A stretch of 64,000 nucleotides of DNA from JBJXHN01 sp046233135 (GTDB taxonomy: Bacteria > Pseudomonadota > Alphaproteobacteria > Rhodospirillales > Rhodospirillaceae): NCBI GenBank assembly GCA_046233135.1, contig JBJXHN010000007.1, positions 186,001 through 250,000 of the forward strand. Direction: 5' to 3'. Positions 25,411 to 33,977 of the stretch are shown here, piece by piece. Each line of letters starts with the position of its first letter. Within the stretch, counting starts at the first letter, position 1. The notes beneath the pieces are model-generated. The model made no database searches and was not told the DNA's origin. It saw only the letters and a program-made list of their open reading frames with translations. The position numbers and the translations under genes were made by a program.

Positions 25411-26244
25411 CTATTCCAGCGAACAGCCGGAACGGTCCTTTTTGTAGGGCGGATCGCATTCCCAATTGTTTCCCGAATAATCGAGGTGGGCGTTGTCGGG
25501 AATGTGAACAGCGATACAGGTGTTCTCTTCGGCCCGGAAGCCTCGCTGACAGCTCCAGCCCTGGCCATAGGCTGAATCATCCAGATAGCCATTCTCGGGC
25601 ACCGTAATGGCGATGCAGGCGTCCCGTGTGGCGCGGAAACCGCGTTCACAGGCCCAGCCCTTGCCGCCGGCGGCATCAACCAGGTATCCGTTTTCCGGTA
25701 CAGGGACTTTCACGCAGTTTCCTCCCTCGGCCTTGTAGCCTCGGTCGCAAGCCCAGCCCGAGCCATAGGAGGCTTTTGTAAGGTAGCCGTTCTCGGGCAC
25801 CTGCACTTCAATGCAGGCGGTTTCGGTCTTGCGGTATCCGCGCGTGCAGTCCCAGCGGTCGCCGCCGTCGGTCAGGTAGCCGTTTTCAGGAACGGTAAGC
25901 GGCAGGCAGACGCCATCCCGTTCGATAAAGCCGCGCAAGCACTCCCATCCTTGGCCATAGGTCGAGTTCGTCGAATAAGCATTATCCGGCACGGTTACCT
26001 TTTCGCAGCTGTCCCCGTTTCGCCGGTAGTTGCGGTCGCATTCCCAGCCATCGCCATATACCCTTGCTGTGGCGTTCGACGGAACCTTGGCCGCCGAAGC
26101 CGTGCCGGGAAAGGCCATCAGCAAGACCCACAGAAGCGCCAGGACGGTAAACAGCGCCGCAAGGCGAAGGGGGGAGACATGAAGCGTCAAAAGGGTATCC
26201 TTTGTCTTTGCGCGGAAAATCTGCCTGCCGGGCGACTGGTCCAT
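25411..26244 (-). CDS. Exported protein of seven cysteine-containing ~32-residue repeats
   Basis: The start is uncertain: ATG at 26244 (277 residues) is taken, while a TTG at 26346 would add 34 residues; neither has a good ribosome site. A hydrophobic helix (LRLAALFTVLALLWVLLMAF) ending near ASA acts as signal or anchor. The remaining ~220 residues are seven tandem units of the form VPENGYLxxxxxGxGWxCxRGYxxxxxxCxxV, each with two cysteines. The first and last units are the most diverged. No enzyme motif is present. The pattern suggests small disulphide-stabilised beta modules on the outside of the inner membrane. I do not recognise a named family. Confidence 0.8.
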   Translation of the reverse strand: MDQSPGRQIFRAKTKDTLLTLHVSPLRLAALFTVLALLWVLLMAFPGTASAAKVPSNATARVYGDGWECDRNYRRNGDSCEKVTVPDNAYSTNSTYGQGWECLRGFIERDGVCLPLTVPENGYLTDGGDRWDCTRGYRKTETACIEVQVPENGYLTKASYGSGWACDRGYKAEGGNCVKVPVPENGYLVDAAGGKGWACERGFRATRDACIAITVPENGYLDDSAYGQGWSCQRGFRAEENTCIAVHIPDNAHLDYSGNNWECDPPYKKDRSGCSLE

Positions 26245-26572
26245 CCCGGGGCGGGACGTCGGTCGCAGCCCGGCGACGAAGCCAAGCGCGAAGGCTGATC
26301 GGGAGAAAAGAGAAAAAAGAAGGTTATCAGGCCTGCTGCACGACAATCCGTCGCTTCATAAAATCCGTCAGCTAACGACACGCCCGGACGGTGCAAGCGA
26401 TAAGATGGTATATAGATGGTGTTAAATTCTCCATAAACAATAGGGTTAACGAAAGGAATGCCGCACTGTTGTCCGGGTTCGTATTATCCGTAAAATATTT
26501 TTGAGTCGTATGGCCGAGGAATATGTGCTTAAAAATAAGGAGATCAGTGTTTTTGCGATTTAAGGGTGTTAA
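26245..26572. other. Intergenic region upstream of hemolysin III gene
   Basis: This 328-base divergent gap separates the repeat protein from the hemolysin III gene. The part from about 26390 to 26570 is clearly A+T-richer than its surroundings. It contains TA-rich runs but no promoter pair I can support. If the repeat-protein gene starts at 26346 instead, the gap shrinks to 226 bases. Confidence 0.4.
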
Positions 26573-27274
26573 ATGGTATTTTGGTCCCCAGCAGATAGTA
26601 ATGACGGGTCTGCGAGTCAAACGCAAGGTCCGTCGTCCTCGCACAGCTATACCCGGGCGGAACACATCATGGACGGAACGGTTCACGCGTTGGGCGTGAC
26701 GTTGGCCGCCGTTGCCTCGGTGACCCTGATCGGGCTGGTCCTGACCGGCGGAGATGGCGTGGCCATCGGCGCGGCCGTTATCTACTGCCTGGGCATGCTG
26801 GCCACCTTCGGCTTCTCGGCCGCCTACAACATGATCCAGCGGCCCGGCTGGAAAGAGGTGCTGCGCCGGTGTGACCATGCCGCCATCTATCTGATGATCG
26901 CCGGCACCTATACCCCCTTTGCCCTGGCCGGCATCGGCGGAGCCGTCGGCTATGGCCTGCTGGCCCTGGTCTGGGGCGTCGCCCTGTTCGGGCTGGTGCT
27001 GAAGATCGCCTTCCCCCGCCGGTTCGAGCGGTTGTCTCTGGTGCTCTATCTCGCCATGGGGTGGGCCGGCCTGCTGGTGCTGGACGCCATCCTTCAGGCC
27101 CTGCCGGTTTCCGCCCTGGTGTTCCTGGCGGTGGGCGGGGTGTTTTATACCGTCGGCGTGCTTTTCCACCTGTCCACCCGGCTGCTGTTCCACAATGCGA
27201 TCTGGCATGCCTTCGTGCTGATCGCCGCCGGTTTCCACTATGCCGCCGTGCTGGAAGCGGTGGGCGTGGTCTGA
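26573..27274 (+). CDS. Hemolysin III / PAQR-family membrane protein
   Basis: 233 residues with seven predicted transmembrane helices. Family signs are the opening EHIMDGTVHALGV (His in the first loop), FGFSAAYNMI with the conserved serine, RCDHAAIYLMIAGTYTPFAL (Asp/His), and the closing HNAIWHAFVLIAAGFHYAA with two further histidines. These residues form the metal site of the PAQR/HlyIII fold. Despite the name, bacterial members are rarely shown to lyse cells; membrane homeostasis is a more general guess. The first 20 residues before the first motif are hydrophilic. Confidence 0.9.
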   Translation: MVFWSPADSNDGSASQTQGPSSSHSYTRAEHIMDGTVHALGVTLAAVASVTLIGLVLTGGDGVAIGAAVIYCLGMLATFGFSAAYNMIQRPGWKEVLRRCDHAAIYLMIAGTYTPFALAGIGGAVGYGLLALVWGVALFGLVLKIAFPRRFERLSLVLYLAMGWAGLLVLDAILQALPVSALVFLAVGGVFYTVGVLFHLSTRLLFHNAIWHAFVLIAAGFHYAAVLEAVGVV

Positions 27275-27377
27275 CCCTGCCACCTTCCGCACAGGAACAC
27301 TGTGGCAGGCTTCCGGACGGCGCATTATCTTCGGCCGACTTGCGGGGCGAAGATGTCGGCACGGGGAGGGGGCGACC

Positions 27378-28652
27378 ATGCAGGGACTGGCGTGGCCGCA
27401 TCTGGCCGTCTGGGTGATTTCCGGGGCCAGCGTGGCCGGGGTGATCCTGCGCCCCCGCCGCCTGCCCGAAGCCCTTTGGGCCGTGCTTGGAGCCGGTCTG
27501 CTGGTGGCGGCGGGGCTGTTACCCTGGGGTGAGGCCCTGAGCGCCATCGTCGGCGGGGTGGACCTCTATCTGTTCCTTCTGGGCATGATGCTGCTGAGCG
27601 AAGTGGCACGGCGGGAAGGGCTGTTCGACTGGTTGGCCGTCCGGGCCGTTCATGCGGCCGGCGGATCCTCGTTCCGCCTGTTCGCCCTGGTCTATGGCGT
27701 GGGGATCGCCGTTACGGTCGTGCTGTCCAACGATGCAACGGCCGTGGTGCTGACACCCGCCGTCCTGGCCGCGACCCGGGCTGCGGGCGTGCCCCCCTTA
27801 CCGGCCTTGTTTGCCTGTGCCTTTGTCGCCAATGCGGCCTCTTTCGTGCTGCCGATCAGCAATCCCGCCAATCTGGTGCTCTACGGCGAAAGAATTCCGC
27901 CGCTGATGGACTGGCTGGACCGGTATGCGCTGCCCTCGCTGCTTTCCATCGTCGCCACTTTCGGAGTCCTGGCCCTGGTCGAGCGCAAGCGACTGGCCCA
28001 CCATGCCATAGAGGCGCCGCCGCACCGTTCCCTGAGCATAGGCGGTCGTACGGCTGGCCTGGGCATTATCGCCACGGCCGTGCTGCTGCTTGCCGTATCC
28101 GCTGTCGGCGCCGATCTGGGGCCGCCGGCAGCGCTGGCCGGGGGCGGGACTACGGCGCTTGTTGCCCTGCTCACCCGGCAAGCGCCCCTGCCGGTGCTGC
28201 GCGGTCTGTCCTGGCAAGTGTTTCCCTTGACCGCCGGTCTGTTCGTGCTGGTTGCGGGATTGCAGCGGACGGGTGTTCTCGCCCTGCTTGAAGAGGTGGT
28301 GACGTGGGGGCTGACCTGGTCAGCGGAAGGCTTCGCTGTCTTGGCTTCGGCTGTTGTCGCGCTTGCCTGCAACGGGATCAATAACCTGCCGGCGGGGCTG
28401 ATCGTCGGCACGGTCTTGAATGGGGGCGGAGGAATCGGACAGGTGCCGGAGGTGGTGACGGAAAGCCTGCTGATTGCCATCGACCTGGGGCCGAACCTGT
28501 CGGTCACGGGGTCGCTGGCAACCATTCTCTGGTTGTTGGCTGTGCGGAAGGAAGGGATGGACGTGGGCTTCTGGCGCTTTCTGGCACGGGGCGTGGTCGT
28601 GATGCCGCCAGCCATGATCCTCGCGGCGGGTGCGGTGTTGCTCCGGGGGTAG
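27378..28652 (+). CDS. ArsB/NhaD-type membrane transporter
   Basis: The ATG at 27378 follows GGGGAGGGGG and gives 424 residues with 10-12 hydrophobic segments. The two half-repeats are visible: LSNDATAVVLTPAVLAATR and CNGINNLPAGLIVGTVL, both with the conserved Asn-Asp/Asn-Asn loop of the ion-transporter superfamily. FVLPISNPANLVLYG is another conserved loop. It resembles arsenite permease ArsB, but no arsR or arsC is nearby, so the substrate could be another anion. It lies 103 bases after hlyIII on the same strand. Confidence 0.85.
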   Translation: MQGLAWPHLAVWVISGASVAGVILRPRRLPEALWAVLGAGLLVAAGLLPWGEALSAIVGGVDLYLFLLGMMLLSEVARREGLFDWLAVRAVHAAGGSSFRLFALVYGVGIAVTVVLSNDATAVVLTPAVLAATRAAGVPPLPALFACAFVANAASFVLPISNPANLVLYGERIPPLMDWLDRYALPSLLSIVATFGVLALVERKRLAHHAIEAPPHRSLSIGGRTAGLGIIATAVLLLAVSAVGADLGPPAALAGGGTTALVALLTRQAPLPVLRGLSWQVFPLTAGLFVLVAGLQRTGVLALLEEVVTWGLTWSAEGFAVLASAVVALACNGINNLPAGLIVGTVLNGGGGIGQVPEVVTESLLIAIDLGPNLSVTGSLATILWLLAVRKEGMDVGFWRFLARGVVVMPPAMILAAGAVLLRG

Positions 28653-28658
28653 AGCGCG

Positions 28659-29522
28659 TCAGGGGCCTGCCAGCACCTGCCGCAGCCAGTCCGACACCGC
28701 CCGGGCGGCGGGATCGTCGCGCAGGTGGGGCTGGGTGAGCAGCCACAGCTCCCTGGCCTCGGCCACGGGCGTGACCCGCCACCGGGAGGAGTCCCGGGCG
28801 AAAGGGGCGGCGAGGCCGGCGGGCAGGGCGCCGACCGCCCGGCCATCGCGCAGCAGCGCGGCAATCACCCGAGGACTGGTGGTCAGGCAGCGGGGCGCCT
28901 TGCCCCCCCATCGCGCCGCCACCCGTGCAGCCAGCGCCTGCGATTCGGGCGTGAACGCCAGGACATCCGGATAGGCCGCGACCAGCGGCACAGCGCCGTC
29001 CGGCAGAGCGGCGGGCTCCACCAGATACATTGTCAGCTTCCCCACCCGGGCCATGACGAAGTTGCCCTGTTCCGGCCGGCGCAGGCGCAGGGCCATGTCC
29101 GCTTTCCAGGCGTGGAAGTCCACGGTCTCGGTAGCGGTCAGCAACTCCAGGGTCAGGCCGGGGTGGCGCTCCAGAAAGCCGGACAGGGACGGGGCCAGCA
29201 TCTCTTCCACCACCGTCGGCGTGCCGGCAAGGCGGATGCGGCCGACCGGGCCGGACAGCCCGCGATCCAGCGCTTCGGCGGCCTGGTGGATGCGTGCCGT
29301 GCGCTGCTCCATCTCCGCCACCTCGTCCAGCACCGCCCGGCCGAGAGGTGTGGCCCGGCGCTGGCCGTCCACCGCGTCGAACAGCGGTCCGCCCAGCGTC
29401 TTGCCCAGCCGGCCCAGGCGGCGGGCGACGGTGGTCTCGTCCATCCCCAGATCCCGGGCGGCCCCGGCGTAGGAACCGGACCGGTGAACGGCAGCCACCA
29501 CACGCAAGTCGTCCCAGTTCAT
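28659..29522 (-). CDS. LysR-family transcriptional regulator
   Basis: 287 residues. The N-terminal winged helix reads MNWDDLRVVAAVHRSGSYAG then ARDLGMDETTVARRLGRLGK, the usual LysR start. The linker helix (AVLDEVAEMEQRTARIHQAA) and a periplasmic-binding-like effector domain follow (GRIRLAGTPTVVEEMLAPSL). It is divergent from the isochorismatase-like gene at 29715, with a 192-base gap, and probably controls that gene and itself. Its 3' end converges on the ArsB-like gene with only a 6-base gap. Confidence 0.92.
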   Translation of the reverse strand: MNWDDLRVVAAVHRSGSYAGAARDLGMDETTVARRLGRLGKTLGGPLFDAVDGQRRATPLGRAVLDEVAEMEQRTARIHQAAEALDRGLSGPVGRIRLAGTPTVVEEMLAPSLSGFLERHPGLTLELLTATETVDFHAWKADMALRLRRPEQGNFVMARVGKLTMYLVEPAALPDGAVPLVAAYPDVLAFTPESQALAARVAARWGGKAPRCLTTSPRVIAALLRDGRAVGALPAGLAAPFARDSSRWRVTPVAEARELWLLTQPHLRDDPAARAVSDWLRQVLAGP

Positions 29523-29714
29523 CGGGAGAGGTCCTTAGTTCTGTGTTCTGTCTCTCGGCAGCCCCCATGACCGGCCGGGGCGTGGTCGCGCCCTGTGGAC
29601 AGGAAACAGGGTGCCGGCATTTTTGCAGCCATCGGCGGCAAACATACGGCGTTAACGCCGGTCGATCCAGGGCGTAGACCGGGGGCCTCTCATCCCTTCT
29701 TGGAGACCCGGACG

Positions 29715-30290
29715 ATGACCTTTCCCAGGACCCTGTTGCAGCTTGCCGGTGCCGATCTGACCCCCGCCACCCCGGCCGAGGCGGCCCTGGTGCTGATCGA
29801 TTACCAGAACGAATACCTGGACGGCCCCCTGGCTTTGCCCGGGGCCGCCGCGGCCGTAGCGGTCGCGGCCGACTGGCTGGAGCGGGCGCGCATCGCCGGC
29901 GCGCCGGTCGTTCACGTGGTCCATAAGGGGCCGGACGGCGGACTGTTCGACCGGACCGCCCCGCGCGGCGGGATCATCGCCGGCCTGGACCCCCGGAACG
30001 GCGAGGCGGTGGTGGAAAAGCCCCTGCCCAATGCCTTCGCCCGCACCGATCTGCTGGACCGGCTGGCGGCGACCGGGCGGAGCCGGCTGATCCTGATCGG
30101 TTTCATGACCCATATGTGCCTGAGTTCCACGGCCCGGGCGGCCCTGGATGAGGGCTATCGGGTGACCATCCCGGCGGCGGCCTGCGCCACCCGGGCGCTG
30201 CCCGACGGCACCGGCGGGGAGATCTCTGCCGAAGCTTTGCACCGGGCCAGTCTGGCGGCCCTGGCGGATCGCTTCGCGGTGGTCGTCTAG
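29715..30290 (+). CDS. Isochorismatase-like cysteine hydrolase
   Basis: From the ATG at 29715 (MTFPRTLLQL) the product is 191 residues. The catalytic triad is visible: Asp in LVLIDYQNEY, Lys in VVEKPLPNAF, and Cys in GFMTHMCLSSTARAA, followed by the usual ALDEGYRVTIPAAACATR. Members hydrolyse amides or vinyl ethers (nicotinamidase, isochorismatase and others); the substrate is open. The divergent LysR gene is the probable regulator. The TAG stop is the beginning of repeat copy B. Confidence 0.9.
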   Translation: MTFPRTLLQLAGADLTPATPAEAALVLIDYQNEYLDGPLALPGAAAAVAVAADWLERARIAGAPVVHVVHKGPDGGLFDRTAPRGGIIAGLDPRNGEAVVEKPLPNAFARTDLLDRLAATGRSRLILIGFMTHMCLSSTARAALDEGYRVTIPAAACATRALPDGTGGEISAEALHRASLAALADRFAVVV

Positions 30291-30395
30291 TGCATCGACC
30301 CAAACGGAGGCGTCAGCCGAAGTCTGGAAAATTGATTCATAATCAAAGGACTAGTGCACTGATCGCTGAATCATCTGAATGAGTCAGTGCGCTAG
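30287..30395 (+). repeat. 109-bp two-hairpin repeat, copy B
   Basis: Same length as copy A and about 90% identical by hand count. It starts CTAGTGCATCGACC, where TAG at 30288-30290 is the stop of the isochorismatase-like gene, and ends GTCAGTGCGCTAG. The distal hairpin pairs CTAGTGCACTGA with TCAGTGCGCTAG, with one G-T wobble. The proximal hairpin around GGC-GTCA-GCC is kept with one mismatch in the lower stem. It lies between convergent genes (the DUF1223 gene ends at 30415) and could serve as a transcript end for both. Confidence 0.85.
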
Positions 30396-30414
30396 GGGCG
30401 TGCAAGCGTCTTGT

Positions 30415-31173
30415 TTATGGAGTCCTGCTCATTCCGGCGGCTACGATCTCGCCGGGCAGGCCGTCGCCCACCCGGACCTGCGCCAGCAGGGCGAGGCCGC
30501 GTGATTGCTCGGCGGCGGTCAGGGGGATGTCCAGATGTCTCTTGTCCGCCGGCCAGGGGCCGAGGTCGCGCAGACTGCGGACCACATGGGCGTGGCTCAG
30601 CTGGCGGCCGGCGTTCTCGCCGCGCTTCACCGCCATGGCCTGGCTGGTGTCGAAAGCCACCAGCAGCAGATGGACGCGGCCGGTCTCCGCCGCCGCAGGA
30701 GGAGGAGCGGGCAGGGTAGCGGCCAGATGATCGGCAGCGAGGCGTGACAGGGGCAGGGCAATGCGGCTGTCGGCGGTGCGACGGCTGCGGTCGATGGCCT
30801 CGGTCACCTCCCGGGGGTGGCTGCCGGTGACGTCCTGCCAGCCATCCACCACCATCTGCGGGGTATAGACATAGCGGCTCATCATCACCTGCGCATAGGC
30901 CCGCTGCCGGTCGGTGCCCCATTGGGTGGCGAAAGGATCGGGCCAGCCCAGGCGGTCCCAGTAGGTCACGTGGAAGGACAGGGCCACCACGTCGTCCTCT
31001 TCCGCCAACTCGGCGAGCAGGGCATCCGCCGGCGGGCAGGAGGAACAGCCCTCGGAGGTGTACAGCTCGATCACCGTCGGGGCCGGTTCCGCCCGGGCAG
31101 CGGGTGCGGCGGCCGGCAGGGCCAGGCAGAGGCCGGTGAAGGCGGCGAGGAGAAGGCGGGGGCGCTGTTTCAT
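30415..31173 (-). CDS. DUF1223 secreted thioredoxin-like protein
   Basis: The ATG at 31173 (MKQRPRLLLAAF) starts a signal peptide ending near ARA; the product has 252 residues. The family signature is TVIELYTSEGCSSCPPADAL, a thioredoxin-like first strand with a CSSC pair. Next are LSFHVTYWDRLGWPDPFA and YTPQMVVDGWQDVTGS. The C-terminal domain is beta-rich. DUF1223 proteins are periplasmic and of unproven function, with a fold suggesting disulphide chemistry. The gene converges on repeat copy B. Confidence 0.85.
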   Translation of the reverse strand: MKQRPRLLLAAFTGLCLALPAAAPAARAEPAPTVIELYTSEGCSSCPPADALLAELAEEDDVVALSFHVTYWDRLGWPDPFATQWGTDRQRAYAQVMMSRYVYTPQMVVDGWQDVTGSHPREVTEAIDRSRRTADSRIALPLSRLAADHLAATLPAPPPAAAETGRVHLLLVAFDTSQAMAVKRGENAGRQLSHAHVVRSLRDLGPWPADKRHLDIPLTAAEQSRGLALLAQVRVGDGLPGEIVAAGMSRTP

Positions 31174-31236
31174 GCCCTCTATCCTGCCACGCGAGCGGGG
31201 CAGGACGAAAATCACCAATGCGTGAGGAGCGAGACG

Positions 31237-32202
31237 TTATGCCAGCAGCCAGTCCTTGATCCGTTCGATCACGGTCAGGCTGTTGGTGTCCATCATCATC
31301 AGGTGGCTGTTGCCCTGGATGCCCAGCAGCGGCAGCGCCATGGTATCCCACTGGCAGCCCGCGCCCCGCGCCTCGGCAAGCCATCCTTCGGCGGTGGTCT
31401 GGTGCTTGGGCCAGCGGCCCGTTGGGTCGGCGGCGATGTTGTCGCCCCAGACGCTGAGCAGCCGCGCCCCTTCCAGGGCCGCGGGCGAGTCGCCGCCGGC
31501 GGTCGGCTCGATCAGAACCATGGAGCGCACCTTGCCCGGATGGCGGGCGGCGGCGCGCAGAACCATCGGGCAGCCGGCGGAATGGGCCAGCACCTGGCAC
31601 GATCCCAGCTTGGCGAACAGCGCCGACAGGGCTTCGACCGCCGGTCCCCCGTCGTCCAGCCAGAACGGAGAGAAGCGCTTGGCGAACCCTGCCCAGGATT
31701 TGACCGGAAAGCGGCAGTTGGGCAGAAGGTCGTCTTCCGTCGCCTCCTCCGGCCGGGCCAGAGGGTGACGGCCGATGCGCATTGTGGTGAAGGGCATGGC
31801 GTCGGAATAGCGCAGGGGCGCGCCGCCCGGATGGTCCGCCAGCGGCATCCAGGGGGATCGGCCCCGGCCGGGAAGATCCACCACATGCACCGCGAAACCG
31901 GCGCGGGCCAGCCAGCTGATCCAGCCTTCCCGACCGTCCGGGGTGGCGTCGAAGCAGCTGCCCGACAAGCCGCCGCCATGGACCAGGACCAGCGGCAAGG
32001 GGCTCGCCATCGTCGTCGGGATAAGGTACTGAACCGCCATCTGGCCGTCCCAGTAGGTGCCGTTGTCGTCCCAGATCAGGGGGGCGGATCCCGGCATGGG
32101 ATAGATGGAGCGCGCGGACCGGCCGCTGATGGTGATCTGCTGACCGCCGATCATATAGCTGCCGATGGCCCGAAGGCTGAGGGGCGGATGGGGCGTGGAC
32201 AT
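31237..32202 (-). CDS. Alpha/beta hydrolase
   Basis: The ATG at 32202 has AGGAG about 7 bases upstream and gives 321 residues. Key features are the oxyanion turn LVHGGGLSGSCFD, the strand FAVHVVDLPGRGRS, and the nucleophile elbow LAHSAGCPM with serine. Late in the chain GNSHLMMMDTN supplies a histidine candidate. The insert between the core strands is large (RIGHPLARPEEATE and following). No signal peptide is seen. Likely an esterase or C-C hydrolase; the substrate is unknown. It runs leftward and diverges from the HerA-like ATPase gene at 32372. Confidence 0.85.
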   Translation of the reverse strand: MSTPHPPLSLRAIGSYMIGGQQITISGRSARSIYPMPGSAPLIWDDNGTYWDGQMAVQYLIPTTMASPLPLVLVHGGGLSGSCFDATPDGREGWISWLARAGFAVHVVDLPGRGRSPWMPLADHPGGAPLRYSDAMPFTTMRIGRHPLARPEEATEDDLLPNCRFPVKSWAGFAKRFSPFWLDDGGPAVEALSALFAKLGSCQVLAHSAGCPMVLRAAARHPGKVRSMVLIEPTAGGDSPAALEGARLLSVWGDNIAADPTGRWPKHQTTAEGWLAEARGAGCQWDTMALPLLGIQGNSHLMMMDTNSLTVIERIKDWLLA

Positions 32203-32371
32203 GGGGCGCTCCTGCTCGGGCCGGCGGGAAAGGGACCTGCGGCGGAGTATAGCGCGAAGCCGGGGTGCACAGCGAGCGCTTGACAGGAACGCCGTCCTGG
32301 CGAGAGTCGGCGCCTGCGCTTCGGCACGGCTCCGGAGCTTGCCTGCAATTTTATGGAAGGAGAGGACCCGC

Positions 32372-33847
32372 ATGAAGGTGGGCATCGAACTGGGATCGAC
32401 GCGGACCGGCGAGCCCGCGACCGTCGATCTCGAGGAATTGCTCGCCACCCGTCTGCTGGTCCAGGGCAATTCCGGCTCCGGCAAGTCCCACCTGCTGCGC
32501 CGCCTGCTGGAGCAGAGCGCCCAGTGGGTGCAGCAAACGGTGATCGATCCCGAAGGGGACTTCGTCACCCTTGCCGAGGCCTATGGCCATGTGGTCGTTG
32601 ACGCCTCCGAACACACGGATGCCAACCTGCAGCGGGTGGCCGCGCGGGTGCGCCAGCATCGCATCTCGGTGGTGCTGAACCTGGAGCATCTGGAAACCGA
32701 AGATCAGATGCGCCGGACGGCGGCCTTTCTGGGCGGGATGTTCGATGTGGACCGGGACCACTGGTATCCCATGCTGGTGGTGGTCGACGAGGCGCAGATG
32801 TTCGCCCCCACCGCCAGCGGCGAATATTCCGACGAGGCCCGCAAGGCCGCCCTGGGGGCCATGACCAACCTGATGTGCCGGGGGCGCAAGCGCGGACTGG
32901 CCGGGGTGATCGCCACCCAGCGTCTGGCCAAGCTGGCCAAGAACGTCGCGGCCGAGGCCTCGAACTTCCTGATGGGCCGGACCTTCCTGGATATCGACAT
33001 GACCCGCGCGGCCGACCTGCTGGGGATGGAGCGGCGCCAGGCGGAAATGTTCCGCGACCTGGAGCGCGGCCACTTCATCGCCCTGGGACCCGCCCTGTCC
33101 CGCCGGCCCCTTTCGCTGAAGGTGGGCAGTGTGCAGACCGCCATCCGCGCCGGCAGCCCGCGCCTGCTGCCCCTGCCCGAAACCCCGCCCGAAGCGGCCC
33201 TGGACCTGATCATGACCCCGGGTGCCAACGAACGGCCCCCGCCGCCGCCCCGCCGCCCCATGCCCGCCGCCGCCGAACGCACCATCGCCCGGCTGGAAGC
33301 CGAGGAGGCCGCCGTGGCGCCGCCGCCGGTGGTGGACCGCGCCGCCGTCGCCGAACAGCGTGCCACCCTGGACGAGGTGCTGCGGGTGCTGCTGACCGAC
33401 CCGGAAGCCCCCTTCCGGTCCGAAGCGGTGCTCTATCAGGACTTTCTGGTGCGCTGCCGGGAACGGGGGCTGAATGGCCGGCTGTTCGACCTGCCGGCCT
33501 TCCGCCGCCGTCTGGCCGTCGCCCGCGCCGGCGTGGCGGAGGAAAAGGACGAAAGCCCCGAATGGTCCGCCGCGCTGTCCGAAGCCGACCGCCTGCCGGA
33601 AGACCTGCGGGGCCTGTTCCTGCTGGTCGCCCGGGCTGCCCTGGATGGCGCGCCCTGTCCGTCCGATGCGGCGGTGGCCCGTGCCCGGGGCAGCCGCTCC
33701 CCCCGGCGGGGCCGGGGGCTGCTGGAATACCTGGCCGGCCAGGGGGTGGTGGAGATCGATGAGCCCGGACCCGGCCGGCGGGTCATCCTTCTGCCGACCC
33801 TGGGCTGGGCCACCGCGCCCGGAGATCCCGACGCCGACGACGCCTGA
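32372..33847 (+). CDS. HerA/DUF87-type P-loop ATPase
   Basis: The ATG at 32372 follows GGAAGGAGAGG; the product has 491 residues. The ATPase domain (about 1-260) carries Walker A GNSGSGKSHLL, Walker B LVVVDEAQMF, a sensor-like GVIATQRLAKLAKNV and an arginine-finger region with SRRPLSLKVGS. A proline-rich linker (about 285-310) leads to a helical domain of about 170 residues with no family recognised. HerA ATPases pump DNA with NurA nucleases, or act in defence and conjugation, but no nuclease gene lies beside this one. A strong terminator follows at 33910-33949. Confidence 0.82.
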   Translation: MKVGIELGSTRTGEPATVDLEELLATRLLVQGNSGSGKSHLLRRLLEQSAQWVQQTVIDPEGDFVTLAEAYGHVVVDASEHTDANLQRVAARVRQHRISVVLNLEHLETEDQMRRTAAFLGGMFDVDRDHWYPMLVVVDEAQMFAPTASGEYSDEARKAALGAMTNLMCRGRKRGLAGVIATQRLAKLAKNVAAEASNFLMGRTFLDIDMTRAADLLGMERRQAEMFRDLERGHFIALGPALSRRPLSLKVGSVQTAIRAGSPRLLPLPETPPEAALDLIMTPGANERPPPPPRRPMPAAAERTIARLEAEEAAVAPPPVVDRAAVAEQRATLDEVLRVLLTDPEAPFRSEAVLYQDFLVRCRERGLNGRLFDLPAFRRRLAVARAGVAEEKDESPEWSAALSEADRLPEDLRGLFLLVARAALDGAPCPSDAAVARARGSRSPRRGRGLLEYLAGQGVVEIDEPGPGRRVILLPTLGWATAPGDPDADDA

Positions 33848-33909
33848 GAATCCCCTTGCCTGCGGGAGGCATCTTTGGCATCATTCGGTTAATGACGAAT
33901 AGGCATTAA

Positions 33910-33949
33910 TGGGCGTTCCGCCGGTTCCCGGCGGGCGCCCATTTTCTTT
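33910..33949 (+). terminator. Intrinsic terminator after the HerA-like gene
   Basis: TGGGCG and CGCCGG pair with CCGGCG and CGCCCA across a TTC loop, with a small internal loop, and are followed by TTTTCTTT. It stands 62 bases after the ATPase stop and before the next start at 33978, so it separates the two transcripts. Confidence 0.8.
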
Positions 33950-33977
33950 GTACGACGTACGACCGGGAGCGCCTTCG

